A DNA stretch of 12,611 nucleotides from CAYLNK01 sp964384675 (lineage in GTDB: Bacteria; Acidobacteriota; Thermoanaerobaculia; UBA5066): assembly GCA_964384675.1 (NCBI GenBank), contig CAYLNK010000192.1, positions 1 through 12,611 of the forward strand, written 5' to 3'. Both the position numbers and the translations under genes were made by a program. Below the pieces are notes generated by a model, which was not told the DNA's origin, searched no databases, and worked only from the letters and a program-made list of their open reading frames with translations. Of this stretch, positions 1 through 6,103 are shown piece after piece (within the stretch, counting starts at the first letter, position 1; every line of letters begins with the position of its first letter).

Positions 1-412
1 GCCCGTTGCGCGTCGCGCGCCGCGACCCGACGACGGCGATCGCCCGCGGCCCGGGCAGCGGAGCGCCGCGCGCGAAGAGGACGCACGGAGGGTCCGGGAG
101 GTCGAAGAGGAGCGCCGGATAGTCCGCGTCCGTCAGGCCGACGACGCGGGCGCCCGATCCGGCGAGGAGCCTCTTCTGAGCCTCGATCCCCGGAGCGGCG
201 GCCGGAGAGAGGAGCGGTGCGACGACCGACTCCTCCTCGCCCGAGATGGCCGAGGCCTCGGCGACCGAGAGCGAGAGGACGGCCTCCACGCTCTCCTTCT
301 CAGAAAGGAGACGCCGCAGGGCCCGCCCGCGCCTCCCACGGGCGAGGAGCGCCCATCCGAGTCCAACTTCGAGATCGATCGGCGGCCTCCTTCCGATCCG
401 TTTCCGGGGCAT
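1..412 (-). CDS. dprA: DNA-processing protein DprA, N-terminal part (cut by window edge)
   Basis: DprA/Smf binds incoming single-stranded DNA in the cytoplasm and loads RecA onto it during natural transformation. It is widespread even in species not known to be competent. Read on the minus strand from the ATG at 412-410, the frame stays open to the window edge (137 codons). Residues 10-80 look like the helical N-terminal domain of the family. They are followed by a stretch reading GLTDADYPALLFDLPDPP, then VLFARG, then AIAVVGSRRATRNG. This matches the family pattern of a YPxxL segment, a PPxxLfxrG segment and the VGSR start of the Rossmann-like DNA-binding fold. The remaining Rossmann domain, and any C-terminal winged helix, lie outside the window. 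No clear Shine-Dalgarno sequence precedes the ATG, and no in-frame start lies between 413 and 440. The gene is divergent from the lipoprotein gene, with 27 bp between start codons. Family identity is confident; the exact start is less so. Confidence 0.9.
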   Translation of the reverse strand, partial: MPRKRIGRRPPIDLEVGLGWALLARGRRGRALRRLLSEKESVEAVLSLSVAEASAISGEEESVVAPLLSPAAAPGIEAQKRLLAGSGARVVGLTDADYPALLFDLPDPPCVLFARGAPLPGPRAIAVVGSRRATRNG

Positions 413-426
413 CGGTCTTGCGAGCG

Positions 427-441
427 AGTCGCGACTATAAT
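427..441. promoter_or_regulatory. Divergent gap: 10-bp palindrome overlapping a TATAAT box
   Basis: Bases 427-436 read AGTCGCGACT, a perfect palindrome, and bases 436-441 read TATAAT, the exact sigma-70 type -10 consensus on the plus strand. On the minus strand 439-434 read TATAGT, which would suit dprA with a leader of about 15 nt. The TATAAT overlaps the ATG at 440. If it is the working -10 box, transcription would start near 448, and translation would have to begin downstream, for example at the in-frame GTG at 455. No good -35 box sits 16-18 bp upstream. The palindrome could be an operator controlling one or both genes; this is inference from sequence only. Confidence 0.35.
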
Positions 442-898
442 GCCGACCCAGCTCGTGGCCGGACGCCTCGCCCTTCGATCCCGGCTCGCCGCCGCCGCCC
501 TCGTCGCGGCGGTTTCGTTCTCGGCTGCCTGCTCGGGCGCGGCCGGCCGGTCGTCGCTCACGTACGGTTCGCAGATGGCCCGGAAGGGGTTCTGGCGAGA
601 GGCGCTCTTCCGCTTCAAGAAAGCGGTCGAGGAGAGCCCCTCCGACCCGCGCGCGCTGAACAACCTCGCGGTCGCCTACGAGAGCGTGGGGGAGACCGCG
701 AACGCGCTCGCCGCGTACAAGAAGGCGCTGGAGCAGGCCCCGGAAGACCCGAAGATCAAGCGGAACTACGCCCGCTTCGCCGAGTACTACACGTCGAGCC
801 AGCGGGCGAGCAGCGCTTCCGGCGCCACGGGTCCCGCGGCGGCCCCTCCCGCGACGGGACCCACCCCCTCCCCCACCCCGACCCCGGCTCCGAAATGA
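440..898 (+). CDS. TPR-repeat lipoprotein
   Basis: This is a small exported protein (152 residues) that probably acts as a protein-binding scaffold at a membrane surface. Residues 9-31 form an arginine-containing n-region and an alanine-rich hydrophobic core ending in SAAC, an acceptable lipobox with lipidated Cys31. Two tetratricopeptide repeats follow: about 45-68, and 71-104 with the typical pattern NNLAVAYESVGETANALAAY. The tail from about 120 is Ser/Ala then Pro/Thr rich (TPSPTPTPAPK), like a flexible linker. The start is uncertain: the ATG at 440 overlaps a TATAAT box, and the GTG at 455 would give a shorter, equally good signal peptide. It is the first gene of an apparent operon, with a 4-bp gap to the next gene. 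It resembles PilW/BamD-style TPR lipoproteins in size and layout, but two repeats are too few to assign a function. Confidence 0.82.
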   Translation: MPTQLVAGRLALRSRLAAAALVAAVSFSAACSGAAGRSSLTYGSQMARKGFWREALFRFKKAVEESPSDPRALNNLAVAYESVGETANALAAYKKALEQAPEDPKIKRNYARFAEYYTSSQRASSASGATGPAAAPPATGPTPSPTPTPAPK

Positions 899-902
899 CG
901 CG

Positions 903-1607
903 ATGACGAATCACACGACCCGCGCCCTCGGCGCCCTCGCGGCGCTCGTCCTCTCCCTGCCGCTCCAGGCCGGCGTGCGGGAGGTGAAGCTGAAGCTCCC
1001 CCTCCGGCCCAAGCTCGCGGTGACCGGGCGGGAAAAGGTGTCCCTCGCCCCGTTCATCGTGGCGTCGAAGCTGTCGGAGCGAAAGGACGCCGCCAAGTAC
1101 AAGGATGTGGATCTCGATTCGGAATTCCGTCGCTTCCTCGGCAAGCAGCTCGCGAAGCGCACGAAGCTGACGATCGTGACCATGCCCGGAGACGTCAAGC
1201 TCCCGACCCAGGCCTTGAAGGAGCTCGGGGAGAGCGCGGCGTTCTGGAAGGACCTCGGCAGCCGCACCGGTGCCGACATCCTCCTGACCGGGATCGTCGA
1301 CTTCAAGGTCGAGGACAAGTCGGGCTACCGCGCCGAGGAGTACGTCTCCCGCATCGACGGGCGGACGTACTTCCGTCAGGTGCTGGTGGAGTCGACCGGG
1401 TTCACCTTCGAGGTGACCATGGTCGCTCTCGACGGCAAGACGGGCCTGAAGCTGTACCAGGAGACGTTCAAGGACACGAAGGAGAAGGGGCGGCGGGTCA
1501 CCGACGAGCTCCTCGGTCTCTTCGAGAACCTCTTCTCGCTGGAGAACCAGCTCCTCGGCCTCTTCGTCGTGAGGGAGCGGGATGCGAACCGGTACCTTTA
1601 TGAGTAG
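903..1607 (+). CDS. Secreted CsgG/LpoB-like envelope protein of unknown function
   Basis: The 234-residue product begins with a Sec signal peptide (residues 1-23, likely cut after LQA), with no lipobox. The mature part shows a pattern I associate with CsgG, LpoB and TolB N-terminal type folds. There is an early strand ending in a proline and aromatic residue (VSLAPFIV, about 45-52) and a helix ending RRFLGKQLAKRTKLTIV. Next comes a central LGSRTGADILLTGIVDF segment, where a small residue and Asp precede a strand ending in Gly. A strand with VTMVALDGKTGLKLYQETF closes the pattern. Such domains usually sit in the periplasm and bind partners. The gene starts 4 bp after the TPR lipoprotein, and its end overlaps the next gene by 26 bp, so the three are probably co-transcribed and translationally coupled. 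No clear Shine-Dalgarno is seen before ATG 903. The fold assignment is an inference by eye; no function is claimed. Confidence 0.75.
   Translation: MTNHTTRALGALAALVLSLPLQAGVREVKLKLPLRPKLAVTGREKVSLAPFIVASKLSERKDAAKYKDVDLDSEFRRFLGKQLAKRTKLTIVTMPGDVKLPTQALKELGESAAFWKDLGSRTGADILLTGIVDFKVEDKSGYRAEEYVSRIDGRTYFRQVLVESTGFTFEVTMVALDGKTGLKLYQETFKDTKEKGRRVTDELLGLFENLFSLENQLLGLFVVRERDANRYLYE
1573..1577 (+). promoter_or_regulatory. Ribosome binding site favouring the 1582 start
   Basis: GGGAG lies inside the end of the preceding gene, 4 bases before the ATG at 1582. A second in-frame ATG at 1600 would leave this site about 22 bases away, so the site argues for 1582. However, the 1600 start gives the neater signal peptide (MSRRGPAALLALGLL). 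Confidence 0.4.
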
Positions 1608-4476
1608 GCGCGGTCCCGCCGCACTCCTCGCGCTGGGTCTCCTCGGCGCCTCCGTCGTGCCCGCGCCGCTCTCGGCCGAGGGGCAGAACAAGATCCTGTA
1701 CGACTCGTTCGACTGGTCGGTCTACAAGTCGACCCACTTCGAGATCTACTACTACTCGCGCGAGAAGGAGACGCTCCAGAAGGTCGTCTCGATGGCCGAG
1801 TCGGCCTACGACGAGCTCTCCCGCCGGCTCAACTACCAGATCCCGAAGCCGATCCCTCTGATCTACTTCGCCACCCACGCCGAGTTCGAGCAGAACAACA
1901 TCATCCTGAACTTCATCCCGGAGGGGGTCGGGGCCTTCGCCGAGCGCGCCAAGAACCGGATGGTCCTGCCGATCGACCTCCCGGACGAGAAGCTGCAGGC
2001 GCTCATCCAGCACGAGCTGACCCACGTCTTCGAGTACGAGGTCCTGTTCGGCGGCCGGCTCGGCCGGGCGCTCGCCTCGGGCGGTCCGACCTGGTTCATG
2101 GAGGGCCTCGCTTCGTACCTCGGCAACGACGAGGACGAGAAGGACCGGATGTACATCCGGGACGCCGTCAACTCCGACCTGATCCCCCCGATCACGAAGG
2201 TCCAGATCGAGGGCTTCTACGCCTACCGGTTCGGGCACGCCGTCTTCGACTTCATCGAGGCGGAGTGGGGCAAGGACGCGGTCCGCGACTTCATCTTCGA
2301 GTTCCGCTCGTTCCTCGGGACCGACGTCTCGGTCGCGATCCGGCGCACCTTCGAGATCGAGCCGGACGAGTTCGACCTGAAGTTCCGCCGCTACCTGAGG
2401 AAGAAGTTCCTGCCGCTCCTCGCCGTGAAGGGCGAGGCGTCCGAGTACGGGGAGCGCTTCCGGATCGCCAAGGTGGACAAGGGGAGCGTGGAGCTCGGGG
2501 CGGCGCCCTCGCCGTCCGGCGACTTCGTCGCCACCTTCACCACGGTCGCCCAGGACGTCGACCTCGTCTTGATGTCGGTCAAGGACCGGCGTCTCTACAA
2601 GAACCTGACGCCGGGTCGTACGACGAGCTACGAGTACCTCGTCGCGCAGGGTCTCACGGTGGGGCCGGAGAGCGGACGCGACGTCTCGTTCGCGCCGGAC
2701 GGCGACCGGATCGCCGTCTTCGGGCGCCGGGAACGGGGCCGCCAGCTGATGATCTTCTCGGCCCGCTCCGGGAGCCTCCTCGCCCGGATCCCCGTGGAAG
2801 CCGACGTCCCGCTCGCGCCCGCGTTCTCCCCGGACGGGCGTTCGGTGGCGTTCGCCGGCACGCTGAACAACAAGAGGGACATCTTCGTCCTCGACCTCCA
2901 GACCCGGACGTCCCGCAACCTGACCTCGGACGAGGCGTACGACAGCGCGCCCGTCTTCTCGCCAGACGGCAAGTACATCTACCACGCCAAGTCGGTGGGA
3001 GGGCTCAGCAAGGTCGTCCGGTTCCCGGTCTCCGAGCCCTCGAAGATCGAGCAGGTGACCTGGGGCGAGGGGAACGACGACGAGCCGAGCTTCTCGCCGG
3101 ACGGCAAGCGACTCTACTTCGCGTCCTCACGGGTCGGCGGCATCTACAACATCTTCGGCCAGGAACTGGCCACCGGAGAGCTCTACCAGTACACCGACGT
3201 GATCGGCGGGGCGTTCGGCCCGGCCGCGTTGACCGGGCCGGACGGGCAGGAGAAGGTCGTCTTCACGGCGTTCCAGGCCCAGCGCTTCCAGCTCTACATG
3301 GCCGATTCCAAGAAGCCGTTCAAGAAGCTCGACGAGAAGGCCCTGCCGCCCGGCTCGGTGGCGACCGGCGCCGTGGCCGGCTTCGTCCCCGCGGTCGAGG
3401 TGGCGATCGACCCGGAAAAGACGAAGAGGCCGAAGTTCAAGCTGTTCCTCGAGAACGCCGGCGTGCAGGCGGGCATCGCGTCGGACCAGTCGTTCGTCTC
3501 CCTGGTGGAGCTCGACTTCTCCGACCTCCTCGGGAACAAGAGGGCGAGCTTCATCTTCGACTCGGTCGCCACCTTCTCGAACTTCCGCATCCAGTACGCC
3601 AACCTCTCCCGCCGCTTCCAGTGGGGGATCCAGCTGTACGACGTGCGGACCTTCTATTACGGCATCGACAGCTCCACCGGGCTCGAGGTGCGGGACCAGC
3701 GCCTCTTCAAGGAGACGGGGCTGGCGCTCCAGACGTCGTACCCGCTGAGCCGCTACACGCGCCTCGATGCCAACATCGGCTTCCTGTCCCGCACCCTCGA
3801 CCTGCCCACCGTCGCGTACAACAACGACGGGACGCAGGTCCAGTACTTCGACGAGCGGAGCGACAACGTCCCCACGGCCGGGATCGGCTTCTCGTACGAC
3901 GCGGTCCGGTACAAGGAGTTCGGCTCCCACGGCGGGCAGCGGCTGGACATCAATTTCCAGTACACGCGCGCCCTGAAGGACGGCGGCGGGACCCTGACCC
4001 GGGACCTCACCCTGGACGCGCGGAAGTTCGTCCCGATCTCGCGCCGCACGCTCCTGGCGTTCCGGCTCTTCGCGGCCCGCTCGGACGGCGTCGCGCCGAA
4101 CGTCTATTACTTCGGCGGGCTCGACACGCTGCGTGGCTTCGACTTCCGCGAGCAGATCGGGAACCGCATCTTCTACCTGAACACCGAGTTCCGCTTCCCG
4201 CTCATCGACATCCTGGCGACCCCGATCCTGGGTGTCTTCCAGGGCGTGCGCGGCCGCATCTTCCTGGACATCGGCGGGGCCTGGCTGAGCGATCAGGGCT
4301 TCCAGTTCTGGGACGGTGAAGAGAACAAGATCAAGGACGGGCTGTCGTCGTACGGTGCCGGATTCACGTTCTACTTCCTGGGCCTGCCGCTGAACATCGA
4401 CTTCGCCCGGCGGTGGAACCTGAAGGAGAACCTGTCGGACACGAAGACCACGTTCTTCATCGGGTACACGTTCTGA
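1582..4476 (+). CDS. Metallopeptidase / TolB-like propeller / Omp85-type outer-membrane barrel fusion
   Basis: This 964-residue protein joins three modules. A signal peptide (about 1-32, ending LSA) is followed by a gluzincin-type peptidase domain (about 40-265). It carries HELTH at residues 144-148 and WFMEGLASY with Glu174 26 residues later, the zinc-binding layout of the peptidase MA-like family. Next is a beta-propeller of PD40/TolB type: PSPSG at 309, FAPDG at 370, then FSPDG at 415, 459 and 504, spaced 44-45 residues apart. From about 615 to 964 alternating-hydrophobicity strands suggest an outer-membrane barrel. It contains FGGLDTLRGF (844-853), matching the conserved RGF loop motif of Omp85/BamA/TamA proteins, and ends in FFIGYTF with a terminal Phe, a typical barrel signal. 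No POTRA domain is evident. The expected picture is a barrel in the outer membrane with the peptidase and propeller in the periplasm. The substrate is unknown. The gene overlaps the upstream gene by 26 bp and probably works with it. Confidence 0.9.
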   Translation: MRTGTFMSRRGPAALLALGLLGASVVPAPLSAEGQNKILYDSFDWSVYKSTHFEIYYYSREKETLQKVVSMAESAYDELSRRLNYQIPKPIPLIYFATHAEFEQNNIILNFIPEGVGAFAERAKNRMVLPIDLPDEKLQALIQHELTHVFEYEVLFGGRLGRALASGGPTWFMEGLASYLGNDEDEKDRMYIRDAVNSDLIPPITKVQIEGFYAYRFGHAVFDFIEAEWGKDAVRDFIFEFRSFLGTDVSVAIRRTFEIEPDEFDLKFRRYLRKKFLPLLAVKGEASEYGERFRIAKVDKGSVELGAAPSPSGDFVATFTTVAQDVDLVLMSVKDRRLYKNLTPGRTTSYEYLVAQGLTVGPESGRDVSFAPDGDRIAVFGRRERGRQLMIFSARSGSLLARIPVEADVPLAPAFSPDGRSVAFAGTLNNKRDIFVLDLQTRTSRNLTSDEAYDSAPVFSPDGKYIYHAKSVGGLSKVVRFPVSEPSKIEQVTWGEGNDDEPSFSPDGKRLYFASSRVGGIYNIFGQELATGELYQYTDVIGGAFGPAALTGPDGQEKVVFTAFQAQRFQLYMADSKKPFKKLDEKALPPGSVATGAVAGFVPAVEVAIDPEKTKRPKFKLFLENAGVQAGIASDQSFVSLVELDFSDLLGNKRASFIFDSVATFSNFRIQYANLSRRFQWGIQLYDVRTFYYGIDSSTGLEVRDQRLFKETGLALQTSYPLSRYTRLDANIGFLSRTLDLPTVAYNNDGTQVQYFDERSDNVPTAGIGFSYDAVRYKEFGSHGGQRLDINFQYTRALKDGGGTLTRDLTLDARKFVPISRRTLLAFRLFAARSDGVAPNVYYFGGLDTLRGFDFREQIGNRIFYLNTEFRFPLIDILATPILGVFQGVRGRIFLDIGGAWLSDQGFQFWDGEENKIKDGLSSYGAGFTFYFLGLPLNIDFARRWNLKENLSDTKTTFFIGYTF

Positions 4477-4524
4477 GCCCGGAGGGACCCGTCCCGAGTT
4501 GAGTTAGACTTCCAGGTCCGGCGC

Positions 4525-4618
<94 letters not shown>

Positions 4619-4680
4619 CTGATCTTCAAGCGAAATAGGCAGGTCCGAGCGGCGGACGGGGGGGAGAGTCGAAACCCCCG
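4619..4680. repeat. Inverted partial copy of the tRNA-Ser(GCT) 3' end
   Basis: Bases 4651-4680, read on the minus strand, start CGGGGGTTTCGACTC and end CCCCGTCCGCC. They line up with the T-arm and acceptor 3' strand of the tRNA at 4590-4617 over about 28 bases, with two single-base insertions and one substitution. The two copies face each other across a 33-bp spacer, so the transcript could form a long hairpin that involves the tRNA 3' end. It may be a relic of recombination or integration at the tRNA gene, or it may help termination or 3' processing. No T-tract follows it. The similarity is seen directly; its origin is inference. Confidence 0.55.
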
Positions 4681-4684
4681 CCCA

Positions 4685-4706
4685 GGGTCGCGCTGGGGCG
4701 CGACCC
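4685..4706. terminator. Strong hairpin between the tRNA and dipeptidase genes
   Basis: GGGTCGCG (4685-4692) and CGCGACCC (4699-4706) form a perfect 8-bp stem with a 6-base loop, CTGGGG. It lies downstream of tRNA-Ser on one strand and of the dipeptidase gene on the other, so it could end transcription from both sides. There is no T-run on either strand, so a simple intrinsic terminator is not certain. Confidence 0.4.
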
Positions 4707-4757
4707 GAGCAGAATCAGCCTTCGAATCCCGTCCACCCGCTTGCAACAGAGCCCGGT

Positions 4758-4773
4758 GCCCGGACTCCCGGGC
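4758..4773 (-). terminator. Short GC hairpin after the dipeptidase stop codon
   Basis: GCCCGG (4758-4763) pairs with CCGGGC (4768-4773) across a 4-base loop, ACTC. It is 34 bases beyond the minus-strand stop at 4808. No T-tract follows, so termination here is a weak inference. Confidence 0.28.
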
Positions 4774-4807
4774 GCTCCCCGGCACGCTGACCCTCCATTC
4801 CCGCCCC

Positions 4808-5491
4808 TCACTCCAGTCTCGGAGTCCTCGTGGGCGCGGGCGCGGCCAGCCCCAGAGCCGAGAACGGCACATCCAGGATCGGGTACGAGCCCCACTCCCC
4901 GTAGTCGAAGTGCCACCATTCGAACTCGTAGACGGTGAACCCCTCCCGCTCCATCGCCGCCCGCAGAAGGTCACGCAGGCGCCGCGCCTCATCCGACCCG
5001 CCGGCGTAAGCGGGATGTGATCGCTCCGACATCTCGTCGTATTCGCTCGGCATCGCCACCGGGAGCCCGGTCGCCAGCTCGTGGAGGGTCAGGTCGACCG
5101 CGCAGCCCCTGTTGTGCCGCGAACCCTTCGCCGGATCGGCCACGAAGTCCTTCTTGTCGGCCGGCGTCACGTCCCAGAACAGCTTGGTCACCGACCAGGG
5201 CCGGTAGCCGTCGAACACGGTCAGCCCATAGCCCTTCTCACGCAGCGCGCGATGCGCCCGGAGCAGCGCCTCCGCCGCGGGCCGCTGGAGGAACGCGCGT
5301 GCCTCGGAGTACACCGGCCTGCCGACGAAATTACGCGGGGTGGCATAGCGCACGTCGAGCCGGATCCCGGGGTCGAGCGCGACGAGCTCCACGAGGTCGT
5401 GCGGGCGGAACGGCCCCATCTCGTCGGGCGGACGCTGGGCCAGGAGGGGGGCGGCCAGCAGGAGCAGGAGGACGCGGAAGTGGCGGAGCAT
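4808..5491 (-). CDS. Secreted D-alanyl-D-alanine dipeptidase, VanX/DdpX family (peptidase M15D)
   Basis: This zinc peptidase family cleaves the dipeptide D-Ala-D-Ala. Non-resistance members are thought to recycle cell-wall dipeptide. The 227-residue product starts at ATG 5491-5489 with a leucine-rich signal peptide (residues 1-18, cut near APLLA-Q), so it should act in the periplasm. Family residues are in place: the DGYRPWS segment with Arg97; SRHNRGCAVDLTL, giving zinc ligands His126 and Asp133; and EFEWWHFDY, giving catalytic Glu191 and the third ligand His194. The length is close to VanX (about 200) plus the signal and a short proline-rich tail (TRTPRLE). The open frame extends upstream across the neighbouring tRNA, but that part is antisense tRNA and not protein. 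The gene has no vanH/vanA partners here and sits alone between two serine tRNA genes. A housekeeping or nutritional role is therefore likelier than vancomycin resistance. The ribosome site is weak. Confidence 0.9.
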   Translation of the reverse strand: MLRHFRVLLLLLAAPLLAQRPPDEMGPFRPHDLVELVALDPGIRLDVRYATPRNFVGRPVYSEARAFLQRPAAEALLRAHRALREKGYGLTVFDGYRPWSVTKLFWDVTPADKKDFVADPAKGSRHNRGCAVDLTLHELATGLPVAMPSEYDEMSERSHPAYAGGSDEARRLRDLLRAAMEREGFTVYEFEWWHFDYGEWGSYPILDVPFSALGLAAPAPTRTPRLE

Positions 5492-5513
5492 TCGCCGATT
5501 CTCGCGCCGGTCG

Positions 5514-5542
5514 TTGCGTCCGGGGGGGGCGCGGGCTAACGT
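5514..5542 (+). promoter_or_regulatory. Possible promoter of tRNA-Ser(TGA)
   Basis: TTGCGT at 5514-5519 and TAACGT at 5537-5542 are separated by exactly 17 bp, placing a start near 5549, about 15 bases before the tRNA. Each box matches the sigma-70 consensus at only 3 of 6 positions, so this is a position-based guess. Confidence 0.25.
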
Positions 5543-5563
5543 TGCGGCATCGTGACCGGACGC

Positions 5564-5651
<88 letters not shown>

Positions 5652-5683
5652 CCTCGGTCCCGCCTCGCGACGGTCCCGGCTGA

Positions 5684-6103
5684 ATGTCGGCCGCGCCGCC
5701 TCGCCCGCCCCAGGTGCTGATCGTCGAGGACGACCCTGGCAACGCGCTCGTGATGAAGACGATCCTCGTCCGGCTCGGGCGGATGGCGGTGGTGGTCAGC
5801 GAGGACGGCGACCAGGTGCTGGCCTGGATCGCCGCGGGCCACGTCGACGCCGTCGTCATGGACGTCTCGCTCTCAAACACCCGGGTCGGCGGCAAGAACG
5901 CCGACGGCCTCGAGCTGACGCGCCGGATCAAGGCGCTGGCCGGAACGACGGGTCGAAATCCGCGGATCCTCCTCGCCACCGCGCACGCCATGCGGGGCGA
6001 CTGCGAGCGGTTCCTGAGGGAGAGCGGGGCGGACGCCTACGTCACCAAGCCGATCGTCGACCACGCCGACTTCGTCGCGCGGGTGCGGGCGCTCCTCCCA
6101 TGA
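5684..6103 (+). CDS. Stand-alone response regulator receiver (CheY-like)
   Basis: The 139-residue product is a single receiver domain with no output domain. It would be phosphorylated on aspartate by an unseen histidine kinase and act by protein contact in the cytoplasm. The acidic pocket is VEDD (Glu15, Asp16, Asp17), the phosphoacceptor is Asp60 in VVMDVSLS, the switch residue is Thr99 in LLATAHA, and the conserved lysine is Lys122 in VTKP. The loop after Asp60 is about six residues longer than the usual MPGMDG form and reads SNTRVGGKNADG. A similar longer loop occurs in some DivK-like and cyanobacterial regulators. The ATG lies 33 bases after the tRNA end with no visible Shine-Dalgarno. 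Its stop overlaps the next start as ATGA (6100-6103), so it is translationally coupled to the diguanylate cyclase and probably controls it or shares its kinase. Confidence 0.93.
   Translation: MSAAPPRPPQVLIVEDDPGNALVMKTILVRLGRMAVVVSEDGDQVLAWIAAGHVDAVVMDVSLSNTRVGGKNADGLELTRRIKALAGTTGRNPRILLATAHAMRGDCERFLRESGADAYVTKPIVDHADFVARVRALLP

Noticed and set aside
133..663. Minus-strand open frame of 176 codons overlapping dprA and the lipoprotein gene
   Set aside because: Its Ser/Arg/Pro repeats look like a shadow; the adjacent frame encodes an unmistakable DprA N-terminus.
1498..2985. Long minus-strand open frame (495 codons) opposite the peptidase-propeller gene
   Set aside because: Its composition (Arg/Glu/Asp/Val, repetitive, no motifs) is typical of antisense shadows in GC-rich DNA; the plus strand carries clear domain motifs.
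4484..4496. Hairpin after the peptidase-barrel gene (GGGA / TCCC)
   Set aside because: Only a 4-bp stem with a 4-base loop and no T-tract; too weak to call a terminator.
4808..5491. Vancomycin-resistance determinant
   Set aside because: VanX-type residues are present, but there are no vanH, vanA/B or vanRS genes nearby and the protein has a signal peptide, unlike cytoplasmic VanX.
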